A DNA stretch of 64,000 nt, from NCBI RefSeq assembly GCF_900240335.1, contig NZ_LT964979.1:248001-312000 (forward strand). The letters are read 5' to 3'. Made by a program: the position numbers and the translations under genes. Positions within the stretch are counted from its first letter, which is position 1, and each line of letters starts with the position of its first letter. Source of the stretch: Flavimobilis massiliensis. GTDB lineage: Bacteria > Actinomycetota > Actinomycetes > Actinomycetales > Cellulomonadaceae. A model generated the notes under the pieces. That model saw only the letters and a program-made list of their open reading frames with translations. It was not told the DNA's origin and made no database searches. Positions 9,286 through 15,713 of the stretch are shown here, piece after piece.

Positions 9286-9291
9286 TACGAT
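9286..9291 (+). promoter_or_regulatory. Leaderless -10 box for rnhA
   Basis: TACGAT stands 7 nt before the ATG at 9299. No ribosome site precedes this ATG, so transcription probably starts at or next to the start codon. Confidence 0.6.
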
Positions 9292-9298
9292 GGTCCGC

Positions 9299-9814
9299 AT
9301 GCCACGAACCCCCTCCGAATCACCCGACGACGCACCTGAGCTGCTCCAGGAAGCGACCGAGGACACCCGTCCCGTCGTCGAGATGTGGACCGACGGCGCG
9401 TGCAAGGGCAACCCCGGCGTCGGCGGCTGGGGCGTCCTCATGCGCTCGGGCGGCCACGAGCGCGAGCTGTGGGGCGGCGAGGCCACGACGACGAACAACC
9501 GCATGGAGCTGCTCGCCGCCGTCGAGGGGCTGCGCGCCCTCAACCGTCGCTGCGCCGTGACGCTCCACGTCGACTCGACGTACGTCATGAAGGGCATGAC
9601 CCAGTGGATTCACGGGTGGCGCCGCAACGGCTGGCGCACCGCGGACAAGAAGCCCGTGAAGAACGCCGAGCTCTGGCAGCTGCTCGAGGCCCAGGTCGCA
9701 CGGCACGACGTGCGGTGGGCGTGGGTCAAGGGTCACGCGGGGGACCCGGGCAACGAGCGTGCGGACGCGCTCGCCAACCGCGGCGTCGAGGACGTGCGCG
9801 CGGGCCGCGTCTGA
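9299..9814 (+). CDS. rnhA: Ribonuclease HI
   Basis: Cleaves the RNA strand of RNA-DNA hybrids in the cytoplasm, during replication and R-loop removal. The 171-residue protein has the RNase HI fold with the four acidic active-site positions in order: Asp in MWTDGACKGNPG, Glu in NNRMELLAAVEG, Asp in HVDSTYVMKG, and Asp in NERADALANRG. The basic segment GWRRNGWRTADKKPVKN matches the substrate-binding handle. A 25-residue acidic tail precedes the core. An in-frame ATG at 9290 is rejected because it overlaps the -10 box. The 3' end faces mqo with only 12 bases between stop codons. Confidence 0.95.
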   Translation: MPRTPSESPDDAPELLQEATEDTRPVVEMWTDGACKGNPGVGGWGVLMRSGGHERELWGGEATTTNNRMELLAAVEGLRALNRRCAVTLHVDSTYVMKGMTQWIHGWRRNGWRTADKKPVKNAELWQLLEAQVARHDVRWAWVKGHAGDPGNERADALANRGVEDVRAGRV

Positions 9815-9826
9815 TCCGTGAGCCCG

Positions 9827-11326
9827 TCAGGCGTCGCTCGCGCCCACCTCGTCGAGCTCGGCGAGGGCCTCGAGGCTCTCGCGCTCGGCCGGGGTGTCCC
9901 AGTCGTCGGTCGCGAGCGACGGCGCGATCGCGGCGAGACGCGGGCGCCATGCCGCGCGATGCTCGGGGAAACAACGCTCGAGGACGTCGACCATGGCCCA
10001 CGCGGCGGTCGAGGCGCCGGGCGATGCCCCGAGAAGGCCCGCGATCGTCCCGTCGGCTCCCGTGACGACGTCCGTGCCGAACTCGAGGCGACCGCCCTTC
10101 TTCGGGTCGCGCTTCATCACCTGGACTCGCTGGCCCGCGGTGATGAGCTCCCAGTCCTCGGGACGCGCCGTCGGCATGAACTGGCGTAGCGAGCGGAACT
10201 TCGCGTCGAACGACTTCGTCACCTCGGAGACGAGGTAGGCGGTGAGGTCCATGTTGTCGAGGCCGGCGCCCGCCATCGTCACGATGTTGCCGGGACGGAT
10301 CGACGTGAAGAGGTCGAGGAGCGAGCCCTGCTTGAGGTACTTCGTCGAGAAGCCCGCGTACGGGCCGAACATCACCGAGGTCTCGCCGTCGACGACGCGC
10401 GTGTCGAGGTGGGGCACCGACATCGGTGGTGCGCCGACGTCGGCCTTGCCGTAGACCTTCGCGTGGTGCTGCGCGACGATCTCAGGGTTCGTCGTGCGGA
10501 GGAACTGGCCCGAGATGGGGAAGCCGCCGTAGCCCTTGATCTCGGGGATGCCCGAGCGCTGCAGGAGGGGCAGCGCGCCGCCGCCCGCGCCGACGAAGAC
10601 GAAGCGCGCGTTGACGGTGCGGACCGGGTCCTTGGCGTTCCACGACGTGTCGCGGACCTTGACGTCCCATGTGCCGTCCTTGCGGCGGCGGAGGTTCTTC
10701 ACCTCGTGCTGCGTCGCGAGCGTCGCACCGTGGTCGACGAGGTGGCGGAGCATCGACCGCGTGAGCGAGCCGAAGTCGACGTCGGTGCCCGAGATCGCAC
10801 GCGTCGCGGCGATCGGCTCGTCGTCTGCACGCTCCGCGACGAGGAGCGGCGCCCACTGCGCAATGACCGCGGGGTCGTCCGAGAACTCGAGGTCGGAGAA
10901 GAGCGGGTGCGCGCTGAGCGCGGCATGCCGGCGGCGCAGGTAGTCGACGTTCGCCTCGCCGCGCACGAAGGTCATATGCGGGGTGCGGCTCATGTAGGTC
11001 GAGGCCTCGGGCAGGAGGCCCGCCGAGGTGAGGTGATGCCAGAACTCGCGGGAGACCTGGAACTGCTCGTTGATCTTCACGGCCTTCGTCGTGTCGATCG
11101 AGCCGTCAGGGCGTTCGGGCGTGTAGTTGAGCTCGCACAGCGCCGCGTGCCCCGTCCCCGCGTTGTTCCATGGGTTGGACGACTCGAGCGCGACTCCGTC
11201 GAGGCGCTCGAAGATCTCGATCTTCCACGTCGGCTCAAGCAGCGAGATGAGGGTCCCGAGGGTCGCGCTCATGATCCCGCCGCCGACGAGGACGACGTCC
11301 ACGTTGTTCTTCTTCGTCCGGTCCAC
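9827..11326 (-). CDS. mqo: Malate:quinone oxidoreductase
   Basis: FAD-dependent, membrane-associated enzyme that oxidises malate to oxaloacetate and passes electrons to the quinone pool; it can replace or supplement NAD malate dehydrogenase in the TCA cycle. The 499-residue length is normal for Mqo. The dinucleotide-binding motif VDVVLVGGGIMSATLG is at residues 8-23, followed by the Mqo signatures LESSNPWNNAGTGHAALCE and VFVGAGGGALPLLQ. Further upstream the frame stays open, but the start is GTG at 11326, which has TACACT 7 nt upstream. The gene is convergent with rnhA and monocistronic. Confidence 0.95.
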   Translation of the reverse strand: MDRTKKNNVDVVLVGGGIMSATLGTLISLLEPTWKIEIFERLDGVALESSNPWNNAGTGHAALCELNYTPERPDGSIDTTKAVKINEQFQVSREFWHHLTSAGLLPEASTYMSRTPHMTFVRGEANVDYLRRRHAALSAHPLFSDLEFSDDPAVIAQWAPLLVAERADDEPIAATRAISGTDVDFGSLTRSMLRHLVDHGATLATQHEVKNLRRRKDGTWDVKVRDTSWNAKDPVRTVNARFVFVGAGGGALPLLQRSGIPEIKGYGGFPISGQFLRTTNPEIVAQHHAKVYGKADVGAPPMSVPHLDTRVVDGETSVMFGPYAGFSTKYLKQGSLLDLFTSIRPGNIVTMAGAGLDNMDLTAYLVSEVTKSFDAKFRSLRQFMPTARPEDWELITAGQRVQVMKRDPKKGGRLEFGTDVVTGADGTIAGLLGASPGASTAAWAMVDVLERCFPEHRAAWRPRLAAIAPSLATDDWDTPAERESLEALAELDEVGASDA

Positions 11327-11333
11327 GTTCTCG

Positions 11334-11339
11334 AGTGTA
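11334..11339 (-). promoter_or_regulatory. Leaderless -10 box for mqo
   Basis: TACACT on the minus strand ends 7 nt before the GTG start at 11326. No Shine-Dalgarno-like sequence lies between them. Confidence 0.6.
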
Positions 11340-11508
11340 GGTAGGACGACCGGGACCTGGGTCCCGGATGTTGCGCGGACCACCGTGAGAAATCCCACTC
11401 CGTCCTGTCGCCCACGATCGCTTGACGAGCGCGCGCCGCATACGCTCGCGGTCGTCCCCGGCGGGTCCGGAGAGCGGCACGGGTGTGCGCGTCTCCTGCG
11501 AACACGCC

Positions 11509-11514
11509 TAGGCT
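11509..11514 (+). promoter_or_regulatory. Candidate -10 box for the metallophosphoesterase operon
   Basis: TAGGCT lies about 72 bases before the start at 11587. That start also has a good GAGGGGAGG ribosome site, so this unit would have a conventional leader of about 65 nt. Confidence 0.4.
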
Positions 11515-11586
11515 CGGAACCGCAAGGATCGGGTCGCGCGGCCACCGCGCGCTCGACCCGCACGAGGCGAACGAGGGGAGGACGCG

Positions 11587-13488
11587 ATGCCCGTCGACGC
11601 TCGCCCACGCGTCCGCCCGGGGCGGACGCTCCCGCCGACATGGCTGCGCCGCACGCTCGTCGCCGTCGCGATCCTCGCGGCGTCGCTCGTCGTCGGCGTC
11701 GTCACCGCGCGCGCTGACCTCACGCTCGGACCCCACGAGGCCAGCTACGAGGTGACGACCGACGGGATCGTCACGGTCGACCTCGGGCCGCTCGGCACGA
11801 TCGAGGTCGACTCGCCCGCACCGCTCGGCATCGGCGTGCGCGCGACGCTCAAGGAGATCCCCGCCGACCTCGAGGCCGTCGGCGACCGCACGACGCTCGA
11901 GGCGCTCGACGGCGACCTCACGGCCTACCTGCAGTTCTTCACCGGGCCGCAGGCCACGGTCCGGCACGTCGCGGAGGCGCTCGCCGAGGACGCGGCCCGC
12001 CGGGCCCTCGCGTGCGCCGGACTGTCCGTCGCCGCGACCCTCGCGCTCGGGTTGCTCCTGGGCAGGCCGCGCCGCACCGAGCTCCTCGCACGGTTCGCGC
12101 CGCACACGGTGACGCTCGCGGGCGCCGTCGTGCTTGTGCTCGTCGCTGCGACGGCGTCGAACGGGGCGGCGGCCCGCGCACGGCTCGAGGCGCTCCCGGA
12201 GAGCACGGTCTTCGCAGGGACCTCCTTCGAGGGCGCGAGGATCACGGGTCGACTCTCGGGTGTCATCGAGGAGTACGGTGGCCAGCTCCTCGACATGTAC
12301 GAGAAGAACGAGGCGTACTACGCGGCCGTCGTCGCCGACCTCGACCGGGCATGGCTCGACCGCACCGCGGCCGACAAGCAAGCCGCCGCGCTCTCGCTGC
12401 GCGAGGGCGCGGCGCGGGTCGACGCCCACCTGCCGCCGACGCGCCCCGCCGACGACCCGTCGACGACCGCTGGGCAGTCCCCGGACGGCGGCACCGGAAC
12501 TGTCACCGCCCCGGCCGCGACGGACGCGAGCACCGACGGGCCGACGCCGGACGCGACGACACCCACGACGGACGCGCCCGAGCCCGAGGACGCCGACGTC
12601 GTGACCTTCCTCCAGGTGAGCGACCTCCACTGCAACATCGGCATGACACCGGTCATCCGCCGCACGGCACAGCTCGCCGGAGCCTCCGCGATCCTCGACA
12701 CCGGCGACACATCGATCAACGGCACCGCCGTCGAGCGCGTCTGCGTCGAGGCTTTCGTCGACGCCGCCCCGGACGGCACCGAGTACGTGCTGACGACCGG
12801 CAACCACGACTCCTCCCAGACCGCCGAGCAGGCGCGGGCCGCAGGCGCGACCGTGCCGGGAGGGGACGTCGTCGACGTCGCGGGCGTGCGGATCCTCGGC
12901 GACCGCGACGCACGCGAGACCCGCCTCGGTGCGGGAACCGTCCAGGCGGGCGAGGAGGACCCCGACGACCAAGCGGAGCGCCTCGCGACGACAGCGTGCG
13001 AGGACGACCCCGACCTCCTCATGATCCACACTCCGCGCATCGGTGGGGCAGCGCTCGCGACAGGCTGTGTTCCGCTGCAGATCTCCGGGCACCTGCACCG
13101 CCGGATCGGCCCCGTCCGCTCGGGCCTCGGCACGCTCTACGTCTCCGGGACGACCGCGGGCGCGGCCGAGGGCCAGCTGACGATCGGACCGCTCGGCGGG
13201 GTCGCGCAGATGACGCTGTGGCGATTCGACCGGACGAGCCGCACCTGGCTCGACGCGCGCGTCATCGTCGTCACGCCCGACGGCACGGTCGAGGTCGGCG
13301 CTGCTGTCCGTGTGCCACGCCCGCTCCCCGCCCCGCCCGCGAGCCCGGAACCTGCAACTGACGCCATGACCTCGCCGTCCGGCACACTCGACCTCGGCCG
13401 CACGCTGGCGCCGGACGAGACCCCCGAACCCACGTCGACGATGCCCGACCCAGCGCCGTCGGCCACCCGCGCCGAGGAGACCCCATGA
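11587..13488 (+). CDS. Membrane-anchored metallophosphoesterase
   Basis: Predicted phosphoesterase with its active domain outside the membrane. Residues 22-42 form one helix, 43-137 a soluble segment, and two more helices lie at about 141-160 and 175-195. A Thr/Asp/Pro-rich linker leads into the catalytic domain from about 340. Calcineurin-like metal motifs appear in order: SDLH (Asp346, His348), GDT (Asp374), GNHD (Asn406-Asp408), a His in LMIHTPRIGG, and GHLHR (His502, His504). The substrate could be a phosphodiester, nucleotide or phospholipid. The tail after about 570 is Pro-rich. ATG follows GAGGGGAGG. The stop overlaps the start of the YceI gene by 4 nt, so the two are translationally coupled. 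Confidence 0.85.
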   Translation: MPVDARPRVRPGRTLPPTWLRRTLVAVAILAASLVVGVVTARADLTLGPHEASYEVTTDGIVTVDLGPLGTIEVDSPAPLGIGVRATLKEIPADLEAVGDRTTLEALDGDLTAYLQFFTGPQATVRHVAEALAEDAARRALACAGLSVAATLALGLLLGRPRRTELLARFAPHTVTLAGAVVLVLVAATASNGAAARARLEALPESTVFAGTSFEGARITGRLSGVIEEYGGQLLDMYEKNEAYYAAVVADLDRAWLDRTAADKQAAALSLREGAARVDAHLPPTRPADDPSTTAGQSPDGGTGTVTAPAATDASTDGPTPDATTPTTDAPEPEDADVVTFLQVSDLHCNIGMTPVIRRTAQLAGASAILDTGDTSINGTAVERVCVEAFVDAAPDGTEYVLTTGNHDSSQTAEQARAAGATVPGGDVVDVAGVRILGDRDARETRLGAGTVQAGEEDPDDQAERLATTACEDDPDLLMIHTPRIGGAALATGCVPLQISGHLHRRIGPVRSGLGTLYVSGTTAGAAEGQLTIGPLGGVAQMTLWRFDRTSRTWLDARVIVVTPDGTVEVGAAVRVPRPLPAPPASPEPATDAMTSPSGTLDLGRTLAPDETPEPTSTMPDPAPSATRAEETP

Positions 13489-14177
13489 CGGACGCGCATC
13501 CGGCCCGGAGCCAGCACGGACGGCGCGTCGCCGCCGTCGTGACCCTCGTCGTGCTCGCCACGCTTGCGGTGCTCGTCGGACCCCGGATCTACGCGTGGTG
13601 GGGGAACCGGAGCACGCCGCCACCGCTCGCAGTGACGACGACGGCACCCGCGCCCACGACGGGCCCGCTCGAGGTCGACGGCACGTGGACTCTCGGGCCC
13701 GGCACGACCGCGGGCTACCGGGTCGCTGAGGTCCTGCGCGGCGAAGACGTCACGGTCGTCGGCCGCACCGAGGACGTCACGGGCACCGTCACGGTCGAGG
13801 ACGGCCGTCTCACCGCCGTCGACGCGACCGTGCAGGTCGCGTCGATCGTCACGGGCGTCGGCCCGCGCGACTCGTTCATGCGGAACCTGCTCGAGGCCGG
13901 GACGCACCCGACGGCGACGTTCCGCATCGGCGCGCCCGTCGCGCTGCCGGACCTCGAGGAGGGCGGCACCGTCGAGGTTCCGGGCACGCTCACGCTGCGC
14001 GGGACCGAGCATCCCGTGACGTTCACGCTCGACGTCGTCCGGGACGGCGCGGGGCTGAGGGCCGCAGGCTCGGCTCCCGTGACGTTCTCCGACCTCGGGC
14101 TCGAGGCGCCGAGCCTCGGCTTCGTCGAGGTCGAGGACGCCGGGACGCTCGAGCTGCTCCTCGTCCTCGGCCGCTGA
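13485..14177 (+). CDS. YceI-family protein with N-terminal membrane anchor
   Basis: A 230-residue protein with one N-terminal helix (about 14-32, VVTLVVLATLAVLVGPRIYAWW) and a YceI-like beta-barrel at about 60-230. Typical elements are GTWTLGPGTTAGYRV, the DxSFMRNLLEAG-like block (GPRDSFMRNLLEAGTHPTA) and the closing SDLGLEAPSLGFVEVED. YceI proteins form lipocalin-like barrels that bind isoprenoid or other lipid ligands; the ligand here is unknown. Its ATG overlaps the metallophosphoesterase stop (ATGA), so a shared envelope role is likely. Secreted or membrane-tethered orientation is inferred from the helix. Confidence 0.88.
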   Translation: MTDAHPARSQHGRRVAAVVTLVVLATLAVLVGPRIYAWWGNRSTPPPLAVTTTAPAPTTGPLEVDGTWTLGPGTTAGYRVAEVLRGEDVTVVGRTEDVTGTVTVEDGRLTAVDATVQVASIVTGVGPRDSFMRNLLEAGTHPTATFRIGAPVALPDLEEGGTVEVPGTLTLRGTEHPVTFTLDVVRDGAGLRAAGSAPVTFSDLGLEAPSLGFVEVEDAGTLELLLVLGR

Positions 14178-14210
14178 CCTGCCGCGCGGCCGTCGTCGCG
14201 CCGCTCTCGG

Positions 14211-14216
14211 TAGGCT
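14211..14216 (+). promoter_or_regulatory. Leaderless -10 box for the DtxR-family regulator gene
   Basis: TAGGCT is followed by 7 nt and then the GTG start at 14224. No ribosome site is present. Confidence 0.6.
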
Positions 14217-14223
14217 GGTCCCC

Positions 14224-14913
14224 GTGGCGGCACGAGACAGCGACATCACCCCGGTCGTCGAGGACTACCTCAAGGTCGTCTGGTCGGCAGGGGAGTGGGC
14301 CGAGACCCGCGTGACGACGAAGCTCCTCGCGGAGCGTCTCGGGGTCGGTCCGTCGACCGTCTCGGAGAACGTGCGTCGCATGGTCGGCCTGGGGCTGCTC
14401 GACCACGAGCCGTACGGCGCGATCGCGCTCACGCCCGAGGGTGAACGGCTTGCGGTCGGCATGGTGCGCCGGCACCGTCTCATTGAGACGTACCTCGTCG
14501 AGCGGCTCGGTTACGCGTGGGACGAGGTGCACGACGAGGCCGAGGTGCTCGAGCACGCGGTCTCCGACCTCATGCTCGCGCGCATTGACGCGGCCCTCGG
14601 GCACCCGCGTCGCGACCCGCACGGCGACCCGATCCCCACGGTCGACGGCGAGCTCCCAGCGGCGGACGCGTGCACGCTCGCTGATCTCGCGACGGGCGTT
14701 GCGGGAGTCGTCGTCCGCATCTCGGACGCGGACCCGGCGCTCCTGCGCTGGTTCACCGAGCTGGGGCTCGGGCTCGACGCGCGGGTCGAGGTCGTTGCGC
14801 TGCGGGAGTTCGCGGGGACCGTGACGGTCGCGTGGACGCGGCCCGACGGGACGACGTCGGAGGCGGCGCTCGGGCTGCCGGCGGCGCGCTCCGTGTGGGT
14901 CGCCGAGGGCTGA
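14224..14913 (+). CDS. DtxR-family metal-dependent repressor with MntR-type ligands
   Basis: Cytoplasmic metal-sensing transcription factor. An N-terminal winged helix (TTKLLAERLGVGPSTVSE, about 31-48) is followed by a dimerisation domain and a C-terminal SH3/FeoA-like domain from about 150. Aligned by eye with DtxR and MntR, the metal ligands are Asp14 (VVEDYL), His84 and Glu88 (RRHRLIE), His103, Glu107, Glu110 and His111 (VHDEAEVLEH). DtxR/IdeR iron sensors carry Met10 and Cys102 where this protein has Asp14 and Glu107, which are the MntR choices. A Mn(II)-responsive regulator is therefore inferred, although the extra C-terminal domain is IdeR-like. No manganese transporter lies beside it, so its targets are elsewhere. 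Confidence 0.88.
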   Translation: MAARDSDITPVVEDYLKVVWSAGEWAETRVTTKLLAERLGVGPSTVSENVRRMVGLGLLDHEPYGAIALTPEGERLAVGMVRRHRLIETYLVERLGYAWDEVHDEAEVLEHAVSDLMLARIDAALGHPRRDPHGDPIPTVDGELPAADACTLADLATGVAGVVVRISDADPALLRWFTELGLGLDARVEVVALREFAGTVTVAWTRPDGTTSEAALGLPAARSVWVAEG

Positions 14914-15001
14914 CGCCCAGGCGTCTCCCAGGTCCCGGTGGGACGTTCGTCCCAGGCCGTGCCATAGTGCGTGCGAACCTGCTTCGAACCCGGAGGACAC
15001 C

Positions 15002-15640
15002 GTGGCCGACACCGACCTCGACAGCGCGTACGACGCCGCCCCCACGGTCGCGTCGCGCCCGCTCACCGATCGCAGCCTCGGCCTCGTGCTCCTGCTCGGC
15101 GGCCTCGTCGGTCTTGTGGGGTCCGCGGCGCTCGCGATCGAGCGGTACCGCACGCTCGTCGACCCCAACCACCAGCCGAGCTGCTCGATCAACGGGCTGC
15201 TCACGTGCAGCCCCGCGATGGCCTCGCCCGCGGGGAGCCTGCTCGGCTTCCCCACCCCATCCCTCGGCCTCGGAGCGTTCTCCGTCGTCATAACGGTCGG
15301 CGTCGTCCTCTTCGTCGCGCCCGGCGTTGCGCTGCCCCGGTGGTTCTGGCGGGCGTTCCTCGCGGTTGCAACCGCCGGCATGGGGCTCGTCGTCTTCCTC
15401 GTGTGGACGTCCGTCGTCGAGCTGCGCGCGCTGTGCCCGTACTGCATGGTGGTGTGGGCCGCGACGCTCCCAGTGTGGTGGTACGTCCTCGTGCGTCACG
15501 TCGAGGGAGGGTTCCTCGGCGGCTCGGGAGCCTCGACTGTCGTGCGGATGCGCGGCTGGATCCTCGCGGTTCTCTACGTCGTGCTCGCGGCGGTCGTCGT
15601 CGTGGGGCTCGGGCCGACGCTCCTCGCGCAGCTCGGCTGA
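15002..15640 (+). CDS. Vitamin K epoxide reductase (VKOR) family membrane enzyme
   Basis: Integral membrane oxidoreductase that reoxidises disulfide-forming partners using quinone, the actinobacterial counterpart of DsbB. The 212 residues contain four to five hydrophobic helices. The loop cysteines Cys61 and Cys69 (SCSINGLLTC) and the active-site pair Cys145/Cys148 (CPYC) keep the 8- and 3-residue spacing known in bacterial VKOR. The GTG start follows GGAGG at good distance. A TAGTGC box about 36 bases upstream is a possible -10. No DsbA-like thioredoxin partner is encoded nearby or fused, so it must act with a partner elsewhere. Confidence 0.9.
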   Translation: MADTDLDSAYDAAPTVASRPLTDRSLGLVLLLGGLVGLVGSAALAIERYRTLVDPNHQPSCSINGLLTCSPAMASPAGSLLGFPTPSLGLGAFSVVITVGVVLFVAPGVALPRWFWRAFLAVATAGMGLVVFLVWTSVVELRALCPYCMVVWAATLPVWWYVLVRHVEGGFLGGSGASTVVRMRGWILAVLYVVLAAVVVVGLGPTLLAQLG

Positions 15641-15701
15641 GCTCGGCCGGAACGGCGTCCCGGCCGTCGGCGGACGGGCCGGTCGGGGGCCTGTGCGCGG
15701 G

Positions 15702-15707
15702 TAAGAT
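15702..15707 (+). promoter_or_regulatory. Leaderless -10 box for leuS
   Basis: TAAGAT ends 6 nt before the GTG start at 15714. A leaderless leuS leaves no room for a T-box or other leader control of this gene. The same transcript probably covers jetABC. Confidence 0.6.
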
Positions 15708-15713
15708 CGTCGG

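Noticed and set aside
11422..11440. TTGACG...TACGCT as a promoter
   Set aside because: The spacing is only 13 bp, too short for a working -35/-10 pair, and no gene starts at a suitable distance.
15641..15713. T-box or other leader regulation before leuS
   Set aside because: The -10 box sits 6 nt from the GTG, leaving no room for a leader RNA.
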